From contig CM075860.1 of NCBI GenBank assembly GCA_037975125.1, positions 23,890,774 to 23,954,773 on the forward strand: DNA of 64,000 bases. Direction: 5' to 3'. Shown here piece after piece: positions 28,358 to 40,782 of the stretch. The position numbers were made by a program, and so were the translations under genes. The notes below the pieces were generated by a model. It made no database searches. It had not been told where the DNA came from and saw only the letters and a list, made by a program, of their open reading frames with translations. Origin of the DNA: Latrodectus hesperus. Lineage: Eukaryota > Arthropoda > Arachnida > Araneae > Theridiidae. How positions within the stretch are numbered: position 1 is the stretch's first letter; every line of letters begins with the position of its first letter.

Positions 28358-31300
28358 CTGAAAAGAGAAATGTATATATATTACCATTAAATGCAAATAA
28401 TACTTCATACTTACAAAAATAATTAAAATTTAAGAATTACTTTCAAAGAAAATAATAAAGGTTAAAAAAAATTGTAAAATTTTTCCTGCTAAGAAAAATA
28501 AATTGTCATGTACAGATGTATTTTAACAGTCAATTTTATTTCAGAGTAAAATAAAACCTCAATCAGGATAAACGATAGTAACAACAAAACAGAAAGTGCA
28601 GCAATTTGATAGACTATATTAAAATTATAAAGAAAATCAATTTTATTAGATTTGTTTTGTTGTTTCTCAATCCAAATATTTATGCCCAAGGGAAGAAATG
28701 AATTGTGATCTGTTCATTGATACTGCAGCTTTTAGCTTATATTTACATACAAATAATTGATCAAATTATAACTAATAATTCAATACTTGAGCTTATAAGG
28801 CACAATAAAATTCTTCATTTTAAAAAGTTTATTATTTGATTCACAATTTCTAAACATTAGAAAATTTTATTTAGTAAGCACAGAATGTAGCTTGCAAGGA
28901 TATAACATTTGTTTGTACTAGAATACATTAGTTTTTTTTTTATGGTCAATCAATTATTATATTTTTAATTTAAATCATAGTATATAAAAAAACAGAATTT
29001 TCTGGAAGATATAATTAATGGTCATCAAACTTAATACTATTAATAAATACATATATGAAATGAAACTCATTTACAGTTAAAATAAAACAAGATTGAGGAT
29101 ATTTTGTCATATGATGTGATTTTGGTTAAATGTGCATTTTTAATATCAGTTAAGGACCCGCTAAATTTTGTGTATTAATAATGAATATTTTATACTCTAT
29201 AGTTAACTTATCAGTAGAAAAGGAGTCAGCATGGGTTTGATGCAATTTCCAAATTTTGTGCCAAACAGTGTAGTTATCTTGTCATCTAAATTATGTCACA
29301 ACAAAATATCTGGTTTCCAAAATCTGATCACACTTAAACTTGAATGCTACGATCTTGCTCTATTTTAAATTTCAAATATTTCATTATAATTACTTTCTAC
29401 AGAAGTATTAAAAATATTGATAACTTGAAACTAATTTTATAAATATTACAATATTAATTTCACAAATATTAAAAACAAAACAAAGTAAATGTCATGCAGT
29501 ATACAGCAGGAGACTTTATGCCTTACAATGCCACTGTGAATCTAAATATGTGTTACATATTTTTACACAATACTCAATAAACTACATAAATTATTACTTA
29601 TGACAGTGATTTTAATCAAATAACATATAAAGGAAAAATACTCATTTTATCATTTGCAGAATTTAAAAAAAAATCACAAATTCAATTTTCACTTTCTACA
29701 CATTAATATATTTAAATTTTTCCAAAGACTAAAACTCCAAATAAATTTCACCTATGCTTACATTAGGTTGTCACAAATCGTACCAATACATTTCAGCGCA
29801 GTGCACCTGTTTGGTGCATTTATCACTGGGCTGGTGCCTAGAATTTACCCAACTTATCTCAGGAGACAAACACACTGCGTGAAAAATCCTTAATTACATT
29901 TACATCGCTAAATATACTGTTATAATTTCAAGCTATTAACCTGGAATCATATTCAATATGGTGATATACTTTGTTACACTTTACAATTTTAAACTAAGTG
30001 GTCTTTTACAAGTTGTTTAAAAATTAAAAACAACATATATATATATTTTTAATTTTGGAAGCTAGAAATTTTTTTCTATATTTAAGTATCCCCTTTGATA
30101 GTAAAATAAATTTAGCGACTGTTGGTTTTGTTATATTCTTACGAAAGTTAAAGGTTTAAAATAAGTTTCCATTTTCACTGTTAATAAATTTAAAGTCACA
30201 AATATAATTTTTATATACTTGAGATTTTTACAACAAATTGGGGATTTACAGTTAATCAAATATATTTTATCAAATTTTTGTACCTTTTATTATACTCATT
30301 TATTTAAATTCTTCGAAAAGATCCAGTTTTTTAATCTTCAAAATTAGATAGATGCTGAATTCACAAACTGTTGAAATAAAGCTCAGAATGACAATTATTT
30401 TAATCATGAAGTTTTCCTGTTATAAACCAATAAACAGGAAATATTTAAAAGTTAAAATTATCTAAAATTTTTTATTTAGGATAATAAGAAAATTGTACAT
30501 GTTTAAGCATGAAAATTGGAAATTTGTGAAATTTACAGTCTACAATAAAAGAGGGGAAAAGAAAAAACCGTACATAGCATAATGCATAACAAAAATAAGA
30601 TAAAAATATTAATTAACTAGGTGTTTCTCACCTTCAAAGGTTTATTTTGTTGAAAATTTTTAAATGAACCTTTCTTCCAGGATTTTTTATTTCTTGAATG
30701 AAATTGATTTCGATTTCTCCTATAATTACCATGGAAACTTGAATTGAGTTTGCAGCCATTGTTCCAACCCCTATCATTTTCATATTGTTCATAACAATTA
30801 ATTTGATTTCCTCTGCAGACATCTGCATAGTTCTCATAAGATTTATTCAAAGGAGAATTACCTTCAGAAAGTCTGTGGTTATTGCTAAAATCTAAATTAG
30901 TTCCCATGAAACTATTTTCAATCATGTTTGTTCTTGGTTGATCACCAGAATTATTTCTGAAATTGTTTCTAAAAGAATTGAATTCTCCAAAACTATTCCT
31001 AGGCATTTCATTATAACCTGCACTGTAAGCAATATCTTCTCCATAACAGGCACCATTACTTCCATTAAATGCTTCAGGGGTGCAGTCTCTAACAAATGTG
31101 TTTGGTAGGTGACCTTTTCGGTAACTGATTAGACCATCATCCCTAGGACAAGCTTGAAAGTCTCTTTCAGTTCCAATAAAAATTTCCTCAGAAGGGTGAT
31201 CTGTTCTACGAGAATGACCATAGGTATCTTCAGGGAGATCACTGATGAGAGGAGCATTAAAATTATCATAGGAACAATTCCTGAAGGCTGGATCTCCAGT

Positions 31301-32205
31301 ATTTGTTTTGTAGTTAGATTCATAAGAGCTTCCTACTTGTGCTTCAAATCTATTTTTGAAACAAGGGTTCATAGGAGATTTCTCTCTTTCAGCAATATTA
31401 TAACTCCCACTGTATTTTGGCAAAACTGAGTTATTACTATATGGATCATCAAATCGGCGATCATATTTGTCATTCCGTAATGGCTTATTTCTAAAATCAG
31501 TATGATAAGCATTAGCAAAAGTATTATTGATAGACGGTATTTCTCTATTGCTATGATTCTCACTTATTGGTAAACTTGTAGGAACAGAATTTCTCGAAAG
31601 CCTGTTTTGCAAAGTGTTAATCATGGAAATATTATTCATCATGTCCTCTGGTCCATTTCCAAGCAAGCCTTTATTCTCTAATAAGGATAAATTATAAGAA
31701 TTGGGGAAAGTTTCATTATGCATTTGGGATAAAACATGAGCATCCATGGGGAAGGCAGCTCTAGGTAACCAGGGATCAATTTCGTCAATTGGAGTATTGT
31801 GATGATTCTGAGTTTCCTTGGGCACATTTTTCTTCACAATCTTTTGTTTATTAATATTCCTTTGTCTTCTTTGAATAGCTTTTCTTCGAGTTATACTTCG
31901 TTGCTTACTCTTTACATTTATATTAAATTTCTCCATGTTTGCAGAATCAATTTCACTTTTAGTTAATTCTGGAACAGAAGAGTCTTTAATAATTTCACTA
32001 GTTTCTTCAGAGCAATTCTCTGCTGGCCATCGCTCACCTTTTTTACTAGAATCTAACGTGACAAGATTATAAACTGTCTTCGCTTTTTCTTCTGCATTTT
32101 TAGTAATTTTCACAACCATCACATTGTTAAAAGGTGTAAAACCAGATCGAGTAATTGGTTGTAAGCTGCCATCTTCTGGAATCAGCATTTTACAATAGTT
32201 ATAAT
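28319..32205 (-). CDS. unknown Asn/Ser-rich protein with basic tail, 3' part of a multi-exon gene
   Basis: I do not recognise this protein. A 1574 bp exon (32205-30632) splices in phase 0 (TTGAAG|GTGAGA) to a 39 bp terminal exon (28357-28319, acceptor TCTTTTCAG). The terminal exon encodes GRNNHRFEKKKS plus stop. The exon begins after acceptor TTATTTCAG and is open for YNYCK before the first Met, so coding probably continues upstream; ATG 32188 is the alternative start. Residues about 1-60 from that Met look folded (PEDGSLQPITRSGFTPFNNV). About 85-110 is very basic (RSITRRKAIQRRQRNINK). The middle is Asn/Ser/Tyr-rich and low in complexity, and the end is Arg/Lys/Asn-rich (NYRRNRNQFHSRNKKSWKKG). 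This layout suits an RNA-associated or nuclear protein, but that is inference only. No transposon motifs were seen. Confidence 0.75.
29215..29900. repeat. diverged duplicated segment, copy A (inside intron of the unknown gene)
   Basis: Positions 29225-29445 align by eye with 33650-33855 (shared CTACAGAAGTATT and similar TTTCCAAATTTTG/GATTTCCAATTTTCG, TAAATTATGTCAC/TAAATTACGTCAC). Positions 29510-29870 align with 35750-37050 (shared CACAATACTCAATAAA and GTTTGGTGCATTTTAT-like text). Copy A has TG/CA where the others keep CG. Confidence 0.5.
30632..32205 (-). CDS. large penultimate coding exon of the unknown gene
   Basis: The exon is 2 bases plus 524 codons. Reading through the donor instead would add VRNT and a stop at 30617, so an intron-retaining form with a slightly different C-terminus is possible. 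The long open frame in this AT-rich setting and the good flanking splice signals support a real exon. Confidence 0.8.
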
Positions 32206-33639
32206 CTGAAATAAAAAATATTATTTTATAATAGTTAATATATCATTATAAATCAATTTAATGAGAATAATTCGCAATTTATGAACAATAATTTTAGTGT
32301 TTTTACCAATAACGGATGAACACTAGATATTAAAAATGGTTAAAACAAGATTTTCTAATCTTTAATTAAAATATATTCGAATATAAAAGAAATTTTTTAA
32401 TGAAATAAAATTGAGTCTGATGAAATTAAGCATAGAAACAGAAAATAATAAAACATCACATGCAGTTTATGATTAGTTTTCAATATTTTAAAATTTTGAG
32501 CATAAAACATTCAAGAATTTTAATTTATTGAGATAAATAATTTTTTCCTACTTTTAAAAATCTATGAACATGTCTTAAAAAAGTCAATATATTTTTATTA
32601 ATTTTAATATAATTTAAAAGTATTTTAGTATCTATAGAATAATTTTAAAGTATTTATTTTATTAATTCTGGAAATATTTAGTATCCTTAATATTCAAAAA
32701 TGTTCATAAAAACTCCGGTAAGCATTTATACACATAGACTGATTATGCTAAAAATGTTATTTAAAAAAATCAAATGTTCCATAATTTATGCTTAATTGAG
32801 TGTACATTTTTATGTATAATAAATTGCTATTCAGTATTTCCAAACATGCAATTGCTTTGCTAAATTTAAAATTAGGCTGTGAAAGATGAGTTGCATTTCA
32901 AAATTGAAATAAACCTACATTGGTTTCAAAATAAATTTTCATACAGATTCATATATATTACAGTAAAAAATCCTGAAGTCTGGTATTTGAAGTGTCTCAT
33001 GAATGTTAAAACATTTACTTAAATTATTTAAGCTGAAAATACAAAGAGTAAAAGTGATGAAAATAAGGTATTGTACAAGACTGTGTTTTCATGGCTCCAT
33101 GTTACAATTATTTTTCAAAGAGTCACAAATAAAAATTCACAAATAAGATTTCATATGTAAAGCTAAACTATTAAATAATTCTCCTCTTAACTACATAAAA
33201 GATTTCAATATTTTTAAAAGTAATTTTGTCAGTAGAGGAAAGTAATTAAATTGATACTTTAGAAAAATTAAGAAATTTAAAAAGCAAGAAAAATATGTTT
33301 TTCTTTAATACAACTATTTCAATACTCCTATATTTTCAATATTTAAATACAACTATTTCTTACTACCTGTTACAACTAATTTGATTATTATTTCATTTTG
33401 AATTATGAAGTAAATCAGCTGATTAACATAAATGCAACTTTGAACATTTGCAGTTTGAAAACTTTTTCTCAACTAAAGAAAACTTTTTAGTAATTAACAC
33501 ACACTTATTACTTCAGTAGAAACTTCAATATTTAAAAAAAAATTTACAAAAGGTTAATTAGTTACTTGAATATAATGATTTTAAATTACCAAACTTGGTA
33601 CACAAACACAAAATGTGTTATCTAATAATAGTGGTAAAA

Positions 33640-33960
33640 TTCGACGGATTGTACAGGTTTGGCGTGATTTCCAATTTTCGCGGCAAGCGCTGCACAGATA
33701 TTTGGCTAACCTAAATTACGTCACTATGCGCAATATCCGCTTACTAAATACCGATCATGTTTGAACTTCAATTTTGGAACTGCGTGCTATTTCATGACAA
33801 TCATGTACTACAGAAGTATTGAAATTCTAATAACTAGAAACAAATTTTCTATTAACACTCGAATTTTAATTAACCGCACAGTGGTGCTCACCTTAAAAAA
33901 AAAACTTCAGTGTAGTGCTACCTACTACAGATACAACCAGGAAATAAAACTAAATTTGTA
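33640..33960. repeat. diverged duplicated segment, copy B (CpG-rich)
   Basis: Homologous to 29225-29445 as described there, with more intact CpG sites. At its right side, text beginning CTCGAATTTTAATTAA occurs at about 33857 and again at about 33990, a local tandem duplication of roughly 130 bp. The TTACGTCA core resembles a CRE site, but because it belongs to a repeat I do not call a promoter. Confidence 0.45.
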
Positions 33961-35033
33961 ACATAACCAAATTGTCTTTTTTATTCAAACTCGAATTTTA
34001 ATTAATCGGGCATGTGACTTCCATCTTAAAAAAATTCAGTAAGGAAAAATCTAACACTAATGTGAAACACGCAATAAAGCTTACTTAAAAATGCATTTAC
34101 TTATGTAAACATAAATTCTTTTATAAAAACTAGTTTCAAACTACTCTGAATGAAATTTGAATGGAAAATAAAATAACTCACCCAATCTTCACTGCTTTCG
34201 CAATCATCGCAACAAGCCCAGAATGTACGGTTTTAAGGGCTTCTACTGTATTTTCTTTATTGTTTCTCTGCCATACATACCCTGGGATGTATGAATCAAA
34301 CTGACCAGGCACATGATTAGTACCTTGTACAGATATTTTAATGGCAGACCAAATAAAAATTCAAAATAAAATAACTTAAAAAAAATTCCAAACAATACAT
34401 CCTTCAAAAATTCGAAACAATATTTTAAAAATTATAAACAATATATCTTCGATAAATTTGAAATAATGTAAGTTAAAAAATTGAAGTCTTTTTAAATGCA
34501 TTATTAAACATAGATTTTTTGTTAACTATAGTACAAACTAAATTTATATATCCAGTGCTTTTAAGTTCTTAGTTTAGTACTGTGGTCTATAAAATTTTTC
34601 TTATCACCATATTTATTATTCATTTTAATTATATGCGTGATTTCCTTTAAACTCTCTTTTTTACATGCTTTACTGGTATACTGTCATCCTACTTTTGTAT
34701 TACTAATGCAACTAGAACTTTATTTTTTTCCAATCTGATACTGGTGTATTCAAATAAAATTATTAATTTACTGTATTTAATCACAATTAATCATACACAT
34801 GCCAGTTTGTCAAAAGGGCATATCACAGGTGTTTAAAAGCAGCCAACTCAGAAAACTTAAAGGTCGTTGGCATATTCATAGAACTCCATTGTCTGACAGT
34901 TTTTGGTTTATATGACACCTTGACATAGATTATTTTTGTTAGCAATGATAATGAATTATTTATTGGATACATTTTTTATTTTATCTACTATTAAAAATAC
35001 TTTAAACTTAATTTATTTTATGTAATTATTTTC

Positions 35034-35578
35034 GGTACTTTTCATACCATTTCGCCGGCGCAGGCGATAAAGTCGCCAAAAATGATACAACCAGCACTAT
35101 GGGGAATATCTCCGCTGGTAATCTTTTACTGCTACGTTTCCAAAACATGCGACTGCCTTTTACTGTTTGACCCTTTTTTTTCCATTTAATAATTCATAAT
35201 TTTATGCTATGTTACTATATATACAAATTTAAAAATTTCATAAAATTTCTCTAGAAAAAAATCGAATTTTAAAAATATACCTTAAAAAATAATAATCCTA
35301 ACAAATTCAGATAAAAAAATATTAAAAAAAAAAAGATTTTGAAATATGCATCACTTGATAAATAGTAATCTAATATAATAAGTAAATAAATTGAGGCTCT
35401 GGCACCCGTCATTCCACGCATAGCGTGAGCACAAGAACAACAATTAAATAAATAAATTAAAAAATTTTTATGTAAAACAACATTATTTAAATTTTTTATG
35501 TGTATACTGCGTGTTGTCACCAATTGGCGACTTAGTTTTCACTTGGCGAGATTTGCGCCGGCGAAATGGAAAAGTACC
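35034..35578. mobile_element. hAT-like MITE, copy 1, with 8 bp target duplication
   Basis: Terminal inverted repeats begin GGTACTTTTC and continue ATTTCGCCGGCGCA. The left end has 5 extra bases (ATACC) inside the repeat. The flanks are the perfect duplication TTATTTTC (35026-35033 and 35579-35586). The interior is AT-rich and non-coding. An 8 bp duplication is typical of the hAT superfamily. It is a sister of the element at 39485-40040. Confidence 0.88.
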
Positions 35579-35778
35579 TTATTTTCTATTATGTTATACA
35601 TATCAATAAATTAAACTTATTTTTATCTACACATCTAATATTACTGAGATACTATTTTTGGTAGATAGCCTAATTGTAGATATTGCTAATAGGACATCTG
35701 GATACATATACTTAAAAAAACCTTCTTACAAGGAACATTTATAAAAAAACTCAAGCCTTACAATTCACAGCAAACCTA

Positions 35779-36571
35779 CTTCTTCTTCTTCTTCTCAGAA
35801 TTGGGTTTGTATGTCATTGGGCACCTCTGCTTTTATCAGCATTTTGTACCATTAACTCCAAACCCAATGTTTCCTAGTTCCAGTTGCTCGGGTCACCCAC
35901 TTTATTAATAAAGTCCGATAACCCTTTAATGGAGTCTAGGTGTAACTCTCTAGTATGGTTGATGCCTAAAGAAGTTAATCTAGGGAGGGCAAGAGCCTTG
36001 CATTAATAAATGATATGCTCTGCCGTTTCCTCTTGCGTATGACATTTCCAGCAGATAGGGTCTTGCTGAAACAGTCCCATCTGGTCAGAGAGTCAGTCAT
36101 ACTAGGGATAGCTTCCTGACTTTCACCAGAAGATGGTTTGGAGGTCATTTCTACCTCAAGTGAAGGATTCATTACTGCCCCTTTACAAGACTGCCTCTGA
36201 GTTCCCTTGTCTTTTTCAGCAAGGTCTACTTCAGAGGCATCACCTGCAGATGCAGAAAGGTTTGTTATTTCTTGTGTCTTTTCAACCACAAGATAACAAT
36301 TTATAAGCTCAGGTAATATAAGTCCACCCAGCATTGCCTGAGATACTGGGCAAGGCAAATTACTCTAGAAGTTTGCCAGGCAACTAGAGGCTCCGTTAAG
36401 ACACCAATACCGCGGTGCCAATTAGCCCTAGGCACGGATCGCATAACACCAGGGTTTACGGGAGCTGGTTCGCAGCCTCTGATTCTATATTCAAGGCTAT
36501 CCTGTCATTCCTACAGGACGTTCGATGATCCACCACTTACCGACGCGCCTGGTAGCTGCTCAGGCCCCAGG
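35779..36571 (-). mobile_element. internally deleted LINE (793 bp) with its own 12 bp target duplication
   Basis: Flanked by ACAGCAAACCTA at 35767-35778 and 36572-36583. On the minus strand the 5' part (36571 to about 36087) matches the 5' untranslated region and start of ORF1 of the nested LINE (57915-57420). The 3' part (about 36086 to 35779) matches the end of its ORF2 and 3' region (53258-52961), including the GAA-repeat tail. About 4.2 kb between them is missing, joined at CCCAT/CTGGTCAG on the plus strand. The junction fuses ORF1 N-terminal codons out of frame to the ORF2 tail (open frame 36358-35975). It encodes no endonuclease, RT or RNase H and would depend on enzymes in trans. Confidence 0.85.
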
Positions 36572-36583
36572 ACAGCAAACCTA

Positions 36584-37060
36584 AATATATGTCAAGTATC
36601 TTTCACAATACTCAATAAATTACACAAATTACGTACTACAGCAATTTTAACTGAATAACAAATAATGTTAAAGTACTTACCTAATCATCACTTACAGTAT
36701 TTTAAAAAATTCAGATTTAATTCATTATTATCCATAAATTTCTATTGTAAGCTAAACACAAATTTTAGACCTCAAATTTTACAATTAAACAATTTGAAAA
36801 AATATTTAAACTTTATAAACTTGCAATTTAAAACATAAATTTAACTTTTAAAATATAACAAATGAAAAATTGATACTACTTCTTAAGCTTAAATTGTAAT
36901 GAAATAAAAACAATTTACTAATCAAATGCTTCATGGATTACTAGTATACAAAACAAATTTTGCACATGTACACAATAACTTTACATCAAACACATTTTGA
37001 CATCATTATCCAGTTTGGTGCATTTTATTGCTCCCACTGGCACACAGCCATGACAGATCC
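36584..37060. repeat. diverged duplicated segment, copy C
   Basis: Continues from 35735-35778 after the deleted LINE is removed and aligns by eye with 29520-29870. Shared text includes TCACAATACTCAATAAATTA and CAGTTTGGTGCATTTTAT. The LINE therefore inserted into an already duplicated segment. Confidence 0.45.
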
Positions 37061-38414
37061 ATCAATTTAATTTTAAATCCTACCTTATTTTGATAACTTC
37101 TACAATTTATATTAGCAATTAAAAAATTAAAATTACAATTTATATTATGGATTAAAAATTGTTTTAACCTTTTTAGAACACATTTCATACAATATATCTA
37201 TGCAAATGTGGAAAATAATATCATATAATAATCCTTTAAGAATTTCCCAGAAAGGCATTGATAACTCCAAGGTTTTACCGCAAATGCTTGGTAAAAATCT
37301 GAAATGGAAACACACCTGAGGATAACTTGAACTTTTACAAATCATTCTAGTCAATGCTAGGTTTTACCAGTAAAGCATTAAATCTGCCAGATTTCTGTCT
37401 TTTACAATATCATAAATATAATTTTAATCAAGCATTCTTTCCAAAAATTAGTATTCAGTTTCAAGGTAATATGAAGTAGCCATAAATTAGTCTAAATAGG
37501 TATCAGAAGTAAAAAATCTTAAGGTTCTGAAGTTAACAGAATTCCCTTGTTGTATGAATCAGTATTGAATAAATACAATACCTAAAAATGAACAGGTCGT
37601 TTCACAGGGAAAGATAATCTTGATAAGTGAAGATACACACTCAGTCATTAAAAATCTAAGAAAGCTAATTATTTTTAAACTTCACAACTTATGGTTGTAA
37701 TTTAATAAGAGCTGACTTTTTAAAATTCACTGTAACCAATTTTTATTGTTATCAGTTTTAAAGTTTTGTAATAAATTTGAAAATGCTGATTAAGAAAGCA
37801 GTAGCAGTTAATATTATGAAACACATAAAATTGCATGGAGCCCCTATACATATAATAGCTACCTATTTTTTTTTTTTTTTTATAAATAAAAATGTATATA
37901 TTCAGGTAGTACGTGGAAGCTTTATTGAAACTCCATAACTCTTGGATGGTTTTCAGGAGCATAATATGTCAGACCTCTCAGATTTTCTAAAGCTAAATTA
38001 TAAGAGCTCAGCTAGCTCAGGCAAAATATTTAAACTTTTTGGTATTTAAAAATGCTACAAGGTAAGCTGCCTAAAACTCTTACAGCATTATTCAGAAATG
38101 CAAGACAAGCTCTTTAAAGCAAGATAATAGATGGAAAGAGAAATAGTGTGAAAGAAATTGATAAATACTGAAGCAAATGTCTAAAAAGCAAAGACTGCAA
38201 CAAAAGAAACCCCAAAGCTCAATTAGCATTTGAATTCTCTAGTATCAATGATTTACAGTTAGAAAGTAGGTTCATAAAGAGAACATAACAGCTGAGCAAT
38301 AATTCCCAAGCTCTTTGTAACAGATGTTAATGCTATAAGACACCTACAATTGTTTTTAACTTACAAAAGTATTGATAAGGGAAAAAACAATATAATCTGA
38401 CGAATCATTTTTCG

Positions 38415-39010
38415 CTACAACAGGATGGACACATGTTTTGAAGAATCCGCACGAGCATTTGATTGTGATTGTTTCAGAAAAACTGTCAAGCATGAAGGCA
38501 GATATGTTTTGATATGGGAAAATCAATTGGTTCAGCAGAAAACCATGTCATTGTTTTCTGCTGAACCAATTGCAACCCTGAAATTAAGGATAACTAGAAG
38601 GAACTATAAAGAAATTTCAGTGGACCAAGTCCATCCAATTGTGAAAACTTAATTTTTTTACAAGAAACATTTTCCAGGGTAATAATGCACCTACTCATGC
38701 AGTAGGAAATAATTTAACATTTATGGCCTATTTTAGAGCATTAAATATAGAATTGATTTTTTCCACCACATTTATTGAACTTTTACAATAAATTCATGAA
38801 GAATGGTACAATACTTCCCTAAACATTATTCAGGATTTTTATGAATAGATTCCTAGGTAAATACAATATTTATTATAAGTCAAATTGATATTTTCCACAA
38901 AATTTATCTAAGAGCTTTTACAATAACCTCATGAAAAATGGCACAATTTTTTTCTAAACTTCATTCATCATTTTTATGAATCGATTTCCAAATGAATAAA
39001 ATGAGCCAAA
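38415..39010 (+). pseudogene. degenerate Tc1-like transposase
   Basis: The plus strand from 38425 reads CFEESARAFDCDCFRKTVKH then EGRYVLIWE, a decayed form of the Tc1 segment VWR....F...CL..TVKHGGGSVMVWG. After a frameshift, FQGNNAPTHA resembles the QDNAP.HTA block around the second catalytic Asp (here Asn), and EEWYNTSLNIIQDFYE resembles the C-terminal W..I.....LI.SM region. Stops and frameshifts are frequent. A perfect 20 bp hairpin (38524-38572) interrupts the homology. Confidence 0.6.
38524..38572. repeat. perfect hairpin, 20 bp arms, 9 nt loop
   Basis: CAATTGGTTCAGCAGAAAAC at 38524-38543 and its exact reverse complement at 38553-38572 surround the loop CATGTCATT. It lies inside the Tc1-like relic just where homology to the transposase is lost, so one arm looks like an inverted copy of the other. 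Confidence 0.93.
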
Positions 39011-39484
39011 GGCTGTCATAATTATACTTAAAAAGAGTTCTTTTTTATTCTACAGTATTTCCGTTGTGTTTTGCGACATATATATAACCACTTGTATATA
39101 TATGTGTGTATAAGTATCTACATTGTTGATATTAATGTAACAGCCTACATGTGTTTGATACTAACACCAATTCCTCATATTACTTTTTTATATTGAAAAA
39201 CATTTTCATATGTATAGAAATTAATAAAGTCAATAATTCAAAACATAAATAAATTTTTTTCTCTGTTAGATAAAATATATTTCCCAAAATAAGTTTCATG
39301 GAGAATAAAGGTCGAATTATATGTCTCTAATTAATAGCAATTGGACAGAGAATCAGAATTGGTTTGTTTGTCGTTCTAGTTATTTTCTCTCATAACAGTT
39401 AATTTGATAGGGAGCTACATCAAAGAAAAGTGGTAAAAATTTCTTTCCTAAAATATGACAATAACACATACATTTTCTACCATT

Positions 39485-40040
39485 GGTACTTTTCCGTTTC
39501 GCAGGCGCAGGCGATAAAGTCACCAAAAGTTATACAACTGGCGCTAGAGGGAAATCTCCGCTGGTAACCTTTTACTGCTAAGTTTCCAAAACATGTGACG
39601 GCCTTTTATTGTCAACAAAATTATTTCGACTCCTTTTTTTTCCATTTCATAATTTTATGCTATGTTACTATATATACAAATTTAATAATTTCATGAACTC
39701 TCTCTAGAAAAAAACAGATTTTAAAAATAAATCTTAAAAAATAATAATTGTTACAAATTCACATAAAAAAATATGTAAAAAAAAATAATAATAAGATTTT
39801 AAAATATGCATCACCCGATAAATTGTAATCTAATATAATTAGTAAATAAATAAATAAAGGTTCTGGCACCCATCATTCCACGCATAGCGTGAACACAAGA
39901 ACAACAATTAAATAAATAAATTTAAAAATTATTATGTACACCATTATTTAAAAATTTTTATGTGTATACTGTGAGTTGTCGCCAATTGGTGACTTAATTT
40001 TCGCTTGGCGAGATTTGCGCCGGCGAAACGGAAAAGTACC
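39485..40040. mobile_element. hAT-like MITE, copy 2, with 8 bp target duplication
   Basis: Ends GGTACTTTTCCGTTTCGC and its inverted complement. Flanked by the perfect duplication CTACCATT (39477-39484 and 40041-40048). It is collinear with the copy at 35034-35578, including shared interior text GTTACTATATATACAAATTT and CATTCCACGCATAGCGTGA. At 556 bp with no coding capacity, it must have been moved by a transposase supplied elsewhere. Confidence 0.9.
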
Positions 40041-40782
40041 CTACCATTTTTACTATTTTTTATACACTTGAAGCAAAGTCAATAATTTACTGAAGGAAAA
40101 TTCAGCTTGAAATAAAAAATAAAATATCAAAAATTCTTTCAAAAAAGAACTTTTAAAAGAATATAATTTCTGTTACATATTTCAAGTTGAAAAACAAGAG
40201 TTATATGAATTAAAATTTTATGTGAAAAGTTTTCTTTTCAGAAATTTTGTAATTTAGCTTCTAGATTATGTTTTAATGAGTAGAACTTCTTTGGTAATAT
40301 ATGAATCAAGATTTATAATGTAATTGAATATAGAAAATAAAATTAACAAAAAATACTCAGCAAAATTATTTTAAATATTAATATTTACAAAACACTAACA
40401 ATACAGCACTTTCAAATCCTGAATAATAGTACAGAAATTAAGATTATGAAATGACACTGACTATTTGCTTGTTTACATAAAAATGAAATTACTTTCAAAC
40501 TTCCAGAATATGCAAACTATTATGTATGTTGAATATATATTTTCCTAACAAATTAGGCATTAAAATTTGCTGGTTGCTCAGCGGTAATATTTTGTATACA
40601 AAGGCTAATTATGCTGGGACCCCTGCAATTTAAATAGAATTCAAAACTACAATAAACATTCAAACCTAAAGTAGGATTTAAACACATGAAGTATTAAACA
40701 AAAACCAGAACACATAAGATAATTAGGTTTTTCGGTAAAAATGTACCAAACTTTCACCCTTAGCAAAATTTAAAAAAGTCGC

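Noticed and set aside
29654..29893. 79-codon plus-strand frame
   Set aside because: Falls in the diverged duplicated segment inside an intron; composition is that of AT-rich non-coding DNA and no domain is visible.
34185..34361. Minus-strand open stretch reading GQFDSYIPGYVWQRNNKENT and GLVAMIAKAVKIG before a GTGAGT donor, possibly an exon of the unknown gene
   Set aside because: Its donor leaves two bases, whereas the exon at 32205 needs one from upstream; joining them gives an immediate stop. A second frame over the same bases is equally protein-like. No acceptable linking exon was found between them, and it may be a repeat fragment.
35269..35523. 84-codon minus-strand frame
   Set aside because: Lies wholly inside the non-coding interior of the hAT-like MITE and is not kept in its sister copy.
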